This document shows positions 8,889 through 25,295 of a stretch of 64,000 nt of DNA, piece after piece. The stretch spans positions 6,152,015 to 6,216,014 of the forward strand of contig CM035354.1 in assembly GCA_020137815.1 (NCBI GenBank). Direction: 5' to 3'. Position 1 is the stretch's first letter, and each line of letters begins with the position of its first letter. Below the pieces are notes generated by a model. The model ran no database searches. It saw only the letters and a list, made by a program, of their open reading frames with translations, and was not told the origin of the DNA. A program made the translations under genes and the position numbers. The DNA comes from Hormiphora californensis. Its lineage: Eukaryota; Ctenophora; Tentaculata; Cydippida; Pleurobrachiidae.

Positions 8889-11738
8889 ATGGGCTTGAGT
8901 TCTCTTGTTTTATTTGTTTGTCTGTTCGGGGGTGCAGTAGGACAACTTGCAAGTCAACTCAACACTTTTTACATTGGTAAACAACCCAGAAACTGATATT
9001 GTTTTAGAGAGATTGTTTCAAACTCCCATTATTACGTATCATTTTGCCAGGTGGTTCTGGTACTTTGAAATGTGCATGGAGCCAGCTGTCCGATAGTGAA
9101 ATAAAACTGGTCAAATGGTATCGAAATGGAAAACGACTCAGACAAAAGTAAGATTTGCAAGATCTTCGATCTTGACCCATTTTTTGTGTCTAGACCTGTC
9201 AGTCAGGGCAACATAAACAGCTATTGTTACTCTTTCTCCCGAACATAAGAACCCCATATTTCAGTTCGAGGTTTGAGTATGACAATGAGGGTGGTAATTA
9301 CACTCTCACTATAAATGACCTGTCAGCTAGGGACAGTGGCCGATACACCTGCTCACCCAAACACACATCGGATGTTAAAGTCGCTGTAAGTGTAACGACG
9401 TGTGTTATTGTTATTGTTAACGGGTAAATCACAGTTCAATAATCTTCCCCCTGACTCAGGATGGCGTGTTTATGGTGCAGGTAATGAACTACAACCTCCC
9501 AGACCCCAGAGACCCCTCCATAGTGACAATCGCAGAAGGATCAGGAAGATACCTAAACTGCAAGTTAGTAACAGTTATAGCCCTATGTAAATAATGTCAT
9601 GGTAACACCAATCTCCCTCTCCTTCTCTCCTTAGTTACAAGTGGCCCAAGGAATCGTACGACCTGAGAATGTTCTGGAGCTGGAATGATGCCGAACTAGA
9701 GGTACGATTGCATTTTCTCACGACAACAATATTTCATTACCAAATTCCTTGACACCCCCACCTTTTAACCTGTTTCCCATGATTCAGGACCCCTTTTATC
9801 CCATAATGTGCAGGATCCCAGGGGTGAGATTGGAGAGACGAACAGCTTGTACAGGTTCGGTGTCCATGAAGATGGCCGAGACTTCATAGAACTGAAGGAA
9901 ATGCAGATGGGGGCCAGTGGGGTGTTCGCCTGTAACTACGAGTATCCTGACGGACAGGTTTATACCATGTCCTTCGATATCAAGGTATGCACTATGCACG
10001 ATGTACAGGAAAGTAGGAGTACATGATGTACTGTACATCATTTGTTATGTTCTCCTTTACAATGTTTGCGGTGCAGCCCAGTAGGAAACTTCCATCATCC
10101 TGTGATCCGGGATACCAGCCAAAATTTGGTCGGAACTCGGAATAAATGATTTGAGAATAATTTGAAACTTGCCATGCCCAAATATGAGTCATATTTATGA
10201 TCCAGCGTGATTGTGTTGACATAATTTTAAAACTTGTCGGGCGCCATGATTTGGTTACTGTGCAAAGTGCACATTGTCAGTGTGTCGCTTGACAAGCCGT
10301 TTTCCGCCCGCTCAGATCATGATCCGGAGGAAACTTTTGTGATCTCGATCACAAATTTGATACCAGGATACCAGCCGGCGGCTGGTAGATCTTGATCCCG
10401 CACGGCTGGTCCGCGCGCTCCAAATAGGATCCCCTGAATTGCCAATTTAACAGTGCTCGGTAAGCTCAGTTGGTAGAGCACGATACTCTTAATCTCGGGG
10501 TCGCGGGTTCGAGAACTGGGTTTAAATCTGGCCTACTGACATTTTTTCAAAAAAAGTTTTGGAAATTAATTTTTCTTATGACATAATCTTCTCTCCCTTT
10601 TTCTCTCTACTTTATTTCTCTCTCTCACACACACATAATGATGATTTAACACATTTTTCCCCTGCCTTGGTGAATGCCCGAAGGATGTTTTTAGCACTAA
10701 TACCAAATGATACCAAATGTATTGGTTACCATACCAACCACACTGGATACCATAGAAATCAGTCAAACATGCTCTTTGGGCACCAAATTCACTAGGAAAT
10801 CCAATTTTGAAGTGTATTCATCAATTTTTCACCCAATTGTGGCAGGGAAACCTCGCATTATGAATACATAATGCAATAATTCTTGTTACCCCAAACTTTG
10901 GGGCTCCGCAAGACCTTTTCAAAACCAACCAAAAAGAAGAAAAAACCAGCCAAATTTTCTAGAAATTCAGGATACCAGCCGATTCTTGGAAGTTTCCTAC
11001 TGGGGCCGGTGCAGTGAAAGAGGGTAGAGCAAGGCAGTATACCATGATAACACTCAGGTAGAAGAGAGGGAAGGGCCTCAAGATGTGATCAGGACAATTA
11101 CATTCCGTGAGGACTACGGGAGCGGTACTCTGATGTGCGATCTCAGCAGCCTGCGAGAAGTTACAGTTGAGAGGTATGGAATCTGGCGGAATTAAACATC
11201 CTTGTTTAGTATTTCCACGAACATAGTTGTGATTGTCTTTGTTGGCAGTTGTCTTGAACGCCTATGGTTTTGCTGATATTTCTTTCAACACCAGGTTCTA
11301 CTGGGAGATAAATGGAGAGGAGCTTGAGGATTCTGATGAGAAATACACGATAACCGAGGATGGTCCCACCAAGAGACTAGTGGTAAACGATGTTACTGAG
11401 GAGGATACTGGTACTTATAGATGTGTCGCTGAACTTCAGTATTATCCCATTGCTGTGAGGTTCAACGTCAATGTTATCGGGTCAACCAAAGATGTAGACT
11501 TTGACAGTTGGACCCCATTCAGGTAAAAAAACTAATCCACCAGATTACACATCTTGCAGAAGTGATACTAACTAAGCCCCTAATAAGCATTAGATTGTAG
11601 TTGCCCCTAGTAAATTGACCCTGATCCCACAGTGTGTGTGATAAGCAGAACAAGAAGTTCCGGTTCCGTACGTGTGTTGCCGAAGACTGCGTTGCCAAGT
11701 ACGGATATGTGTACGAAGTCGATACGGAAGATTGCTGA
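8889..11738 (+). CDS. Secreted protein with three immunoglobulin-like domains and a Cys-containing C-terminal tail
   Basis: Nine exons join in phase to 365 codons: 8889-8976, 9051-9147, 9265-9385, 9460-9563, 9635-9701, 9814-9984, 11058-11173, 11295-11522, 11633-11738. The first encodes a signal peptide (MGLSSLVLFVCLFGGAVG). Ig domain 1 has LKCAW, KWYRNG and the DSGRYTC motif. Domain 2 has YLNC, MFWSWND and GVFACNYEY. Domain 3 has LMCDL, RFYWEINGEEL and EDTGTYRC. Each shows the Cys-Trp-Cys Ig pattern. The tail (VCDKQNKKFRFRTC ... DTEDC) adds four cysteines. No membrane segment or GPI signal is visible, so the product is probably secreted. Possible roles are cell recognition, matrix or immune function, but none can be assigned. 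The intron 9985-11057 holds a transposon. Confidence 0.85.
10077..11006. mobile_element. hAT-like non-autonomous DNA element with terminal inverted repeats
   Basis: The left end reads CCCAGTAGGAAACTTCC (10077-10093). The right end carries its inverse complement GGAAGTTTCCTACTGGG (10988-11004). The flanks share CGGTGCAG (10069-10076 and 11007-11014), an 8-bp target-site duplication typical of the hAT superfamily, with two extra bases at the right junction. A GGATACCAGCC motif occurs near both ends in direct orientation (about 10110 and 10970). No transposase-length frame is present, so it would need a helper. It sits in an intron of the Ig gene and contains a tRNA-like segment. Confidence 0.75.
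10455..10527 (+). tRNA. Degenerate tRNA-Lys(CTT)-like sequence inside the hAT-like element
   Basis: A perfect D arm (GCTCAGTTGGTAGAGC) is followed by an anticodon stem with loop CTCTTAA (anticodon CTT, Lys) and a GGGTTCGAG T-loop core. These contain the A and B box positions of an internal RNA polymerase III promoter. The 3' half of the T stem and the acceptor stem do not pair with the 5' GCTCGGT. It is therefore a decayed tRNA or a tRNA-derived SINE head, not a functional tRNA gene. Confidence 0.6.
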
Positions 11739-12640
11739 AAGGAGAGAAGAAAGATCTGTTTTAGATGAGAGATCAATGAGTTACAAGATTTTTTGACTTT
11801 CCAGAAGAATTATTAAGTATGAATCTTATCAAATTACAAACTATGTAAAAAACTTGATTTGTAAATAACTTAGATGTCTCTCTGTCTATCTGCAAATCAC
11901 AAATGTTAACTAGAAAGCGGGAGAAAACAGGCGTCCCGCGTCAGCAACCCCGTCAAACCCAGTTTGACAAACTGAGTTTCTCTTTTGTGACCAACAGAAT
12001 TCATAATAAGTGTAAAGAGCTTAACCATTGAGTTATGACGCTTAGAAACAGAAGTAGAGACCAGACTCTGGCCGAGAAGAACAGGAGAAAACGATTTTTT
12101 AAACTTCCAGCCCCAAAAAGAAAAACTAAAAAAATGTGATTGAGTTTTGAACCGCGCATGTGACATTGCATGTGACATTGCAGCGTACTATTAAAACATT
12201 CGCGCGGTACATCTTCACCGTGTGATCGTTTGAGACCTTTATAATTCTTCGGACGGTGGAAAGAGAGGTCTCGTTCCTGGACCTGAACAAATAAAACCGC
12301 AGTATTTTCAGCAAGCAATTCACACACAAACATTCACAAAACAATTACAGAGGGTAAATCTTACTCTAAAAACGTTATTTTCAAATGACAATAATTTTTG
12401 GGAAGTTGTAAACACATCACAAGACTGAGAAACTATGCATCACCGACACACCACTACTACACAGCGCCTCACTTCAGCTGAGGCTCTCAAAGCAGAAGGG
12501 TGGTCAATATTAATATTACAGAAATCGGTTGTGGAAGAAGATGTTGGATAAAATATGGGGATTGGTGTAGTAGCGTTTCAAAAAATCAAATCAGATCACA
12601 TGAGATGAAAGAGTGTTTTGTTAAACAGTGTCCAGTATAT
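11739..12640. other. Convergent intergenic gap
   Basis: This region lies between the stops of the Ig gene and the V-ATPase gene. Open frames here are short and show no family motif. A directly repeated TGTGACATTGCA pair occurs near 12160-12182. Nothing else is supported. Confidence 0.5.
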
Positions 12641-17852
<5,212 letters not shown>

Positions 17853-18413
17853 GTCCGCCTCCCTACATTGGGAGATACAGTTTGTCATCCTATGGTGATG
17901 TGACAATCTAGAGACACAGTTCTCGTGCAGCAGAGGGGGCGTGTGCTTCACAGCAAGGGGTTGCTACAGAGAGGGAGAGACAGAGACGAAATGTTGTTCA
18001 GAGAAAAAGATATCGAAAGTTACAACCGAGATCAGATTCGAGAACTGAGAACTGAGAAAGAAAGAGAGGAAGAATGTTTTTGCTACGCAGCACGCCGGAA
18101 TATGTATAAAAAGTTTTCGTTACATGCACATATCGTTTGGAGCACTGTACACATTCAAGTTTGAACACACACTAATTCCGCACAAACACAGCTAAGTTTA
18201 TTGTTTTGCATGAAAAACTGTAATTACCTCATATCGGCCAAGGTAGATCGAATCATGATATTCATCAATCTCCCGCTCGCACTCTCTCACTACACACTAA
18301 AACACGCGGGGTATGATCAGAAACATAAAAAATATGTATTACACAACCATTTTGGCGGGTACATCATAACTACAAATTGCAACATGTAAATTGTTGTGTA
18401 CATGCACCAACAG
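17853..18413. other. Gap between V-ATPase start and SRD5A stop
   Basis: These 561 bases must hold the promoter and 5' UTR of the V-ATPase gene and the 3' UTR of the upstream, same-strand 5-alpha-reductase gene. I see no coding exon and no recognisable promoter motif. Confidence 0.5.
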
Positions 18414-19193
18414 TTAGATCAGATACGGGATAACTGCTCGCCTACCAGCTGGATAATCCTCGATCTTACTACGATAGTAACTGTGAGCCTGACAGCCTCT
18501 CTGCCCCAGAAACACAGAGGTGAACACAGCAAACCAGAGGGCTGCACGTGTTTGGGCAACTGCTGCGTATCCCCACCACTCAACAATTTCTCCAAAGTAG
18601 TTAGCAGCAGAGACAAGTTTAAAGACGCCCTTGGTTGGTGTAAGATACTGTTTACCAACCCTTCTGGCAGCTAACTCTCGGAGATGAGAGTCGGCTGAGA
18701 TGTTAATAACTGCACCACACACAAAAATCAGGACACCTAGAATCTGGATAACAGATAAAGCATTATCAGTTGAATGTAATCTGAGGAGAAATGTGACCTG
18801 CAAAAAGCCGTTAAATGTACAAAAACCAAAAGCAGATACAACAGTTTCCAGTGGTGTCGGGTTAGATGAGGTCATGAGAAAGGGAAATATAAATGATCGG
18901 TTGAAGTAATGAGCTGTGAATAAACAAAGTGGTATGAGAATCGGTAAAGGGAGACTGAAGTCTAGATGGAAGAGGGTAATGAAAAATGCGGGGCACTCTT
19001 GAATCATCCAGCCAAGTTTAGCGTTCATTTTAGCCCCACAAAACACTCCTCCATCTTTTGTGAACTTCCCATACGGTGCTGGGTTCCAGTGAAGATAAAA
19101 CGGGAGCACAATCGTGACCAGAAAGGCAAGGTTGACAACAGAATCCGCAGTTAGAGGAAACATGTGCCCTAAAATTACAAAAAAATAAAACAT
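18414..19193 (-). CDS. SRD5A: Steroid 5-alpha-reductase (3-oxo-5-alpha-steroid 4-dehydrogenase), intronless
   Basis: This family reduces the C4-C5 double bond of 3-oxo-delta4 steroids with NADPH in the endoplasmic reticulum membrane. The single 259-codon frame has the length of human SRD5A1. Family motifs are visible: GWMIQECPAFFITL near residue 60, YFNRSFIFPFLM near 93, FCTFNGFLQ near 123, INISADSHLREL near 163, ANYFGEIVEWWGYA near 196, and a C-terminal SKIEDYPAGRRAVIPYLI matching the family's conserved end. Several hydrophobic segments fit a multi-pass membrane protein. The first Met (19193) gives the usual length; a second at 19163 is possible. Unlike most neighbours it has no intron, so it may be an old retrocopy or simply an intronless lineage form. 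Confidence 0.92.
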   Translation of the reverse strand: MFYFFVILGHMFPLTADSVVNLAFLVTIVLPFYLHWNPAPYGKFTKDGGVFCGAKMNAKLGWMIQECPAFFITLFHLDFSLPLPILIPLCLFTAHYFNRSFIFPFLMTSSNPTPLETVVSAFGFCTFNGFLQVTFLLRLHSTDNALSVIQILGVLIFVCGAVINISADSHLRELAARRVGKQYLTPTKGVFKLVSAANYFGEIVEWWGYAAVAQTRAALWFAVFTSVFLGQRGCQAHSYYRSKIEDYPAGRRAVIPYLI

Positions 19194-21563
19194 TGCGGTT
19201 CAAACAAAAAGGATGATGTCAACCAGATAATTTGGCTTGATAGCCATCGTTTCAAGTGACTTATCACTCAGTAGCAGCCCAAAAAGTAAAGAAAACTGGC
19301 AAATTTTGAGTTTGAAAAATTAAAACTTTAAAATTTCAACTTTTGAAAAAATTTACAAAAAAAGTGCTGCGCGTTACGCATTTTGTAACGCGCAAATAAA
19401 AAATCGCGCCGCGCACCCCATTTCACACTGAAAAAAGTTTTCAGTCCAGCTTTCAAATTTTCGCTTTTTCGATTTCCTTTTTTAAACTTTTTCAAAAATC
19501 GAGGTTCGAGCGCCAGTTTCGACCAATCACAGCTTAGAACATCTCTTATGACGTGCGGGTCACGAGTGTGCGATAGAACTGTTCTGCTCTATAAATCTTG
19601 ATTGGTAAAAGTTAAAACTGAAAACGCTGTTGCCAGTAACCAGTTACTCGATCTGATCATATGTTACCTTCCGAGTTCCAGCTTCCCTCATTTGCGTACC
19701 CCCGCTACGTTAAAGATGACTGCAGCTTATGTAACAGTCCCTACTCCATTCATTCGCGTACCCCAATTCGAGGTGACTGAACCCAGTCCAGTTAACTTCA
19801 CAGTAAATCCGTTGTTTTCCCCCAGGCTCCCGCTCCGCACATAAACGCTTCATTATTCCTTGCCTATACTATTCCTTGCATGCGGTTCTAAATCTGATCC
19901 TGTTTCACAACTTTTGGGAAATAGATCCCTCCCTTGGCATTACCTGGTTCGTTCCTGGGTTCCCGTGTCCTGTCTGCTGTCTCTCGCTATCACTGCCACC
20001 ACGCCCTACTTCCAGACAAACACACTCAAGCTCCCCTATATCCCACCTATGACCTGCTTTCTCAATCCTACATCAATTCTACCTGGAACTAAATAGTCTA
20101 CCTCCCTGTCCTTACCTGGTTCGTACCTAGGTTCTCGTGACCTGTCTGCTGTCTCTCGCTACCATTGCCACCACGCCCTACTTCCAGACCAACACACTCC
20201 AGCTCTCCTATATCCCACCTATGACCTGCTTTCTCAATCCTACATCATTTCTTCCTGGAACTAAATAGTCTGCCTCCCTGTCCTTACCTGGTTCGTTCCT
20301 GGGTTTCCCGTGTCCTGGGTGCTGTCTCTTCTTCCAGACCCTCTCTCCAGCTCCCTTACATCCCACCTATGACCTACTGTCTCTTTTCTGCACCATTCCT
20401 TCCTATATTCCTTCCTACATCCCTTCCTACTTTCTACACCATTCCTTCCTACATCTACCTGAGACTTAGTAGAGGGACCACCCATGACTGAGTCAATGAG
20501 TTAATATTTTCAAGTGTGTATTTGTGTAAATTGTTACCATTTTCTGGCCTCTGAGTTGTTTAGCAGAGTTTGAGTAGCTGAGGTTCCAGATTGGCTGAGT
20601 TTTATGCCGAAGAATGAAGAAAGAAGACCCATACATACCGTTTTTCTCAATACGTTTTTCTCGATAAAAAACTTGTCAAGGACTCTTCAGTGAGTGTGTG
20701 TTTGAAGGACAGCTAATTTATAATTTATTACCGAATCTGTGTATATGTGTTTGTGATTGTTTGTTTGTCTGTGAATGTGCTTGTAAGTTTGTTATCATGT
20801 TTTTGCATTAACCGTTTTGTATTGACTGTTGATGTTGTGTTTTGCGTCTGTGACTTTGTGTTTAATCTGTTTTTAATCTGTTTTTATGTCTGTCTGCTTG
20901 TTTTGTTTGTTCATCACCTTGTTTCAGTTTTCTATTTTCCATTGTTCCTCGTTTTTGTGCATCCAATGCTACTAGGATATGTTTCACTGTCTCTAAGTAT
21001 TGTTTAAACCGCTTTAGGAAACCGCTGATGTGAACTGTTTATTTTCACCTCTCAGCCTTGTATCACTTTTATTGGTGTATGGTGTAAGAGCGGGACGAAG
21101 TTATATATTAATGTGTGTGACTTTGTGATAAATTGTGCATAAACTTAAACTTAAACTTAAACTGCTAACTTTAAAGTTCACGAAAGAGGTTTTGACTTTT
21201 GTGAACTCAACTTGCTATTCACTAGAGTGTAAGTAAAACGAACTAGCTGCGTGTCACTTGCGATATCGAGGTTCATATGTTCAATTCATACATGGCACAC
21301 AATGTATGCACAATACCAAACACGCAGCCACTTCATATTTGTCATCTTGTTTTTCGCTTTGCAAAGAATATATGACGTCATAATTATGAACAAATGATTT
21401 GAATTGGAGACGGGTTTGTTCAACTTTGTATATTTTGAGTGGCAAGGCCAAGGGCCCAAGGGTCCAGTTACGGCAGAAAATGGTGTACTGTGTACCTGGA
21501 ACATAGATACTTCGTTTCTTAGTTTTAACATTCAACCCTTCCAGATGTAGCAAGAAGATAATT
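19194..21563. other. Intergenic region between SRD5A and RNASEH2B (divergent)
   Basis: This 2.4-kb region holds the promoters of two divergent genes. Around 19360-19420 are GC-rich inverted motifs (GCGCGTTACGCA ... TGTAACGCGC). A degenerate tandem repeat lies at 19943-20480 and TG-rich low-complexity sequence at 20735-21000. No exon is supported. Confidence 0.5.
19943..20480. repeat. Imperfect tandem repeat, period about 173 bp, three copies
   Basis: The block starting CCTGGTTCGT recurs at about 19943, 20116 and 20288. Each copy is followed by CCTGTCTGCTGTCTCT-type sequence and a TCCCACCTATGACCT core. The third copy is shortened and diverged. No coding potential is evident. Confidence 0.75.
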
Positions 21564-22322
21564 ATGAGTTCTGTTGTTACCCTTCTCCCCAAGACTGTGG
21601 AAAACGCAGATGCATCTATTCTGACTCTACATCATCCGAAAAATGGCCAAAAGTGTTTGGTATATTTCGCAAACAACACATTTCACGAGCTTCTATCTGC
21701 AAATGATAAATACGTTTCGTGGTTTGTTGGTGATAGTTTGATCGGTGGAGAACCGTTAACTGTCGCTACCAAGATCGACCCGGTATTCTTAGTGCTGCCG
21801 TATCTGATGAAGAATCCTCACCAATATGCCCCACTGGACCAGACTCTAGTTGATGACCAGTTCCCCTGTGCTATGCAGCTCAGTGAAACAGACGTGTCCT
21901 GTGTAGCAGATGTGAAGGATGAAAGGCTTGGTATTGTTAAATTCAACAAGGAAAAGACTATCAACTGGCTAGTTGGAAAGGTGGACAAAGTTATCAATGC
22001 GATGAAAGAAAATGGGGTTGAGCCAGGGTTTAATTCTCTGCTGAGTGACAAAGAGTATCAGAGGTATGCAGTTGGTATAGTGAGTGACTATATCTCAGCC
22101 ACCCTCTCCTCTGATCTACATGACAGATTGGGTATTGAAGTTGTGTGTTATGAGGATGAGAAGCCTGCAAAAAGGCAGAAGTTAACTGAACCTGACTTAC
22201 CGGTGAAGGAGAAAAAGGGAGTGAAAACTAAAGCACCCAAACAGACTAAATCACAGCGTGATCTAGCGAACGTGAACACTAAAGGAATGAAATCGATGGC
22301 TTCGTTTTTCAAAAAGAAGTAG
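21564..22322 (+). CDS. RNASEH2B: Ribonuclease H2 subunit B, intronless
   Basis: RNase H2B is a non-catalytic subunit of the trimeric nuclease that removes ribonucleotides from DNA and RNA-DNA hybrids in the nucleus. The 252-codon frame carries the expected segments: VTLLPKTV at the N-terminus, SWFVGDSLI and DPVFLVLPYL (about residues 52-78), FPCAMQLSE, and the helical region with FNKEKTINWLVGKVDKV. A Lys-rich linker follows. The end, KGMKSMASFFKKK, is a PIP-box-like PCNA-binding motif, as in vertebrate RNASEH2B. It is shorter than human RNASEH2B (about 310 residues), mainly in the linker. The gene lacks introns and converges on a small secreted-protein gene 130 bp downstream. Confidence 0.88.
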   Translation: MSSVVTLLPKTVENADASILTLHHPKNGQKCLVYFANNTFHELLSANDKYVSWFVGDSLIGGEPLTVATKIDPVFLVLPYLMKNPHQYAPLDQTLVDDQFPCAMQLSETDVSCVADVKDERLGIVKFNKEKTINWLVGKVDKVINAMKENGVEPGFNSLLSDKEYQRYAVGIVSDYISATLSSDLHDRLGIEVVCYEDEKPAKRQKLTEPDLPVKEKKGVKTKAPKQTKSQRDLANVNTKGMKSMASFFKKK

Positions 22323-22452
22323 TTTTTATCAGTTATATTATTGGAATAACACGTTTGTATTTTTATCAAATTATTTATTTGCATTTTTAATCCACAATTA
22401 TGTGTTTAACTTTAAAAGGACAGCACAGCTGAACATAAGTCCGATCACATAT

Positions 22453-22779
22453 CTACTGACAAGCTAAGAACTTGGCAAGTTTGAAGGTCTGTAGAAGTTT
22501 CTCACTCCACTCCTCCCCTTCCTGTAAGACCGGTTCCTCTCCCAACCTCATGTTACACAACACCTCCCTATCCTCCATACTATCTATCAGATCAAACGCA
22601 TGGTGGTATATCGTATATTTCTGGATCCGGTTCCTAGGTTCTCTCAGCTCGGGGCGGGTCCGATTCTTTCTTCTTTGCCCTATTTTCCATTGGCGAGGCC
22701 GGCGGTAGGATAAGTTTTCGGCTGCCGAAGAAGCCACAAGAAATACGACGACGATAGACAACAAAGCAAAACGATACAT
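22453..22779 (-). CDS. Small putative secreted protein, unrecognised
   Basis: The 108-codon frame begins with a clear signal peptide (MYRFALLSIVVVFLVASSAA). A basic stretch rich in Arg and Lys follows (RRPRQWKIGQRRKNR). The C-terminal half is more acidic and predicted helical, with HHAFDLIDSMEDREVLC and ends KLAKFLACQ. Two cysteines, one at the very end, could form one disulphide. The basic region holds possible dibasic cleavage sites, so a prohormone-like peptide is conceivable, but no family is recognised. The frame is intact, non-repetitive and flanked upstream by a long (CT)n tract, which would lie in its promoter. A longer frame starting inside the repeat is an artefact. Confidence 0.55.
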   Translation of the reverse strand: MYRFALLSIVVVFLVASSAAENLSYRRPRQWKIGQRRKNRTRPELREPRNRIQKYTIYHHAFDLIDSMEDREVLCNMRLGEEPVLQEGEEWSEKLLQTFKLAKFLACQ

Positions 22780-22805
22780 TGTAATGTTTGGCTTTCCATC
22801 TTCTA

Positions 22806-22820
22806 TCTCTCGCTCTCTCA

Positions 22821-22873
<53 letters not shown>

Positions 22874-22949
22874 CCTCTCTCTCTCTCTCTCGCTGTCTCT
22901 CTCTCTCTGTCTCTCTCTCCCACTCTCACTCACTCTGTCTCTCTGTGTC

Positions 22950-23027
<78 letters not shown>

Positions 23028-23085
23028 ACTCACTCTGTCTCTCTGTGTCTCTCTCTGTCTCTCTCTCTCTCACTCTCCCTGGTCA
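22806..23085. repeat. (CT)n microsatellite with interspersed CTGTCT
   Basis: About 280 bp of CT dinucleotide repeats are broken by CTGTCTC and CACTCTCACTCACTCTGTCT units, the latter occurring twice (about 22920 and 23020). It lies between the divergent small secreted gene and EIF3J. Confidence 0.95.
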
Positions 23086-23352
23086 GTGTTGACATTGACA
23101 CACATCACAGAGCAGTGCGATCATCCAACTCTCCTAATCCATCAACTACCACCCCTCCCCTCACATTGCAACCATGTTGTAACCTATCTGTTATCTAAAC
23201 AACCATATTCTAAACCCAGTAACTCTTTCTAGCTAAGGCTTATACAGCACCCTTTCTTTTATACTCTCTACTGCTGCTTCTGCAAGTAAAATACGTCGTA
23301 ACAAGAGTGTGTGTATCTGAGTTGGAAGCCAGAATAATCGTGGATACCAAAA

Positions 23353-25295
23353 ATGTCAGCATTCGGTTAGTAAAGATACACAGTCGTCAGTCATTAATTT
23401 GACACTGCCTAACTTTGACAGTCACCGAATCTGATACCCCACTCTCCAGTTGAGCGCTATATTATCTGACACAACGTATTTTCCAGATGACGATGATTTT
23501 CAAGGGAACTACGTGCGAGTGAATGATTTTGCTGACGAGGATGATGATATTGCGGTAAGAGAGAAAGAGATAGAATGATGGTACAATGATGTAACTTGGT
23601 TGTCCAGGCTGGATTCACGCCATGTTTACTGTTTTCATTAGACCACATGCCCTAACTAACTAAAACCCCTCTCCAGGACAACTGGGAAGATGTATTGGAT
23701 GAAGATGAGATCGAGGAGAAGCGGAAACAAGCAGAAAAGGCTGAGGAAGAAAGGAGTGAGTATAGGGAAATGGGGGATATCTTTAATCAGCATGATAAAA
23801 CGGGGAGAGAGAGGGAAACTGCCGTATTAGGCAATACAAATTAAATTCTCTAGAATATTGTATATGCATGACATGGGAGTTTTTTATTGTAAGAAAGTGT
23901 GATTCTTTAAGCGGGGGGTTATATTGTGGTTTAAGGATCATAAAACCCCCAGAAGTAGGGCGGTACTAACAATTATTATGTTACTCAGAGGAAGCAGAAA
24001 AACAGAGGAAACTAATCAAAAGGGCAGAAGAAAAAGCAGAGAAAGAAAGGATAGCTGCTTTGTTGAATGCTGCCCCTCTTTCCCCTGAAGAGATACTGAA
24101 GTAAGAAATGGGAAACTACTGTATTACAGTAAATGAAACAGCTTTAACGAATCTTACTCATACCTCTACACAGTTCTGTATTTCTATAACCCCCTCTCTC
24201 CTATCCCAGGAGGCGGGTAGAGAGATCATGATACCTCTACAAATGCCTCTAAACAGTTCTGTGTCTTTCTCAGGAGGCAGGTTGAAAGTTCCCAGTCAGC
24301 AGCGAACGATCTGTTTGGTTCAGAGGATGGGGACAGTGCCCCAGCCCCAACCACAGCAGCAGTGACAGCAGCCGTTCAGCATCTAACTCTCTCTGCAGTT
24401 GCTGCTGATAGTGTGGACAACTATGTACCAGTGGAACCTGAGGATTTTACTGAACTGTGCAGGAGAACTGCCCTCAAACTGAGGAATTATAATGTAAGTG
24501 TTCGGAGCTCTGTCAATTCAGCATATAGAGTCACAGTTATAATACTCTTTTCTCTAAGTCTCTAACCATACTCATTATTCACTTAAACTATAACCCCCCA
24601 ACCCAGGATGATGAATGCTATGCCAAGTTTGTAAAAGATCTGACCCTGGAACTCTGCAAAGATAGTAAGTTTCTCTGTTCTTTGGCTCCTTCTCTATTGA
24701 GACAGGAAGCACTTTTCATCGAAAGATTTTTTGATAACTTCGTCCTTTTTTACAATTGTGCCCATGCCCTCCCTTTCCCTAACTAGTCGTTATGTTCTGT
24801 GTTTGTAATCCCCAATTCTCCTTTGCAGTGGTTAGCGAGGATATCAAGAAAGTATCAAATGCCCTGATAAACGTTGCTCATGAGAAATCACGGCAAGAAA
24901 AAGAGGTAAGACTCCATAATAAACAGAAAGTACATAACCCCACTCTTCACTCACGAGCACTCACACTATTAGTGTCGACCAAATCGCAATGACGAAAGTC
25001 GCGGTAGTTCTTTAGGGTTTCACAGCCGACACTCCTAGAAGAAGAAGAAGATAGCCCCACCCTGGCCTCACCCCTTGCTAGTTTGTAGTTGTGTACAGCT
25101 AATAACCCCTTATACTAGTTGTGTACTCATCCCTTCATCCCCCCTCACCAGGCTAAGAAGAAGGCCCAGTCAGGAAGTAAGAAGACCACCCTACAAGTTT
25201 CAAAGAAAGCTCCCACAAGTTCTGACCTCCTAGATGACTACCACGATGACCAATATGGTGGGGGCTATTACGATGATGACATTGACTTCATGTGA
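23353..25295 (+). CDS. EIF3J: Eukaryotic translation initiation factor 3 subunit J
   Basis: eIF3j is the loosely bound eIF3 subunit that contacts the 40S decoding centre and mRNA entry channel. Exons: 23353-23365, 23487-23554, 23677-23755, 23989-24100, 24274-24493, 24607-24664, 24829-24905, 25152-25295, all in phase. The acidic N-terminus has DNWEDVLDEDE (the family's DNWDD-like motif). A Lys/Glu-rich coiled-coil segment follows, then PEDFTELCRRTALKLRNYN, the conserved helical core, and YAKFVKDLTLELCKDM. The C-terminus ends DDYHDDQYGGGYYDDDIDFM, close to the vertebrate ending. The first coding exon is only 13 bp. The intron before exon 5 contains a near-copy of the acceptor region (24209 versus 24273), which could act as a decoy site. 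Confidence 0.93.

Noticed and set aside
10455-10527. Functional tRNA-Lys gene
   Set aside because: T stem and acceptor stem do not pair, so it is recorded as degenerate.
22784-23198. Long Leu/Ser- and Arg/Glu-rich open frames, also at 7155-7310, 13405-13776, 31784-32126 and 57498-57980
   Set aside because: They translate (CT)n/(GA)n microsatellites, are open in several frames at once and match no gene structure.
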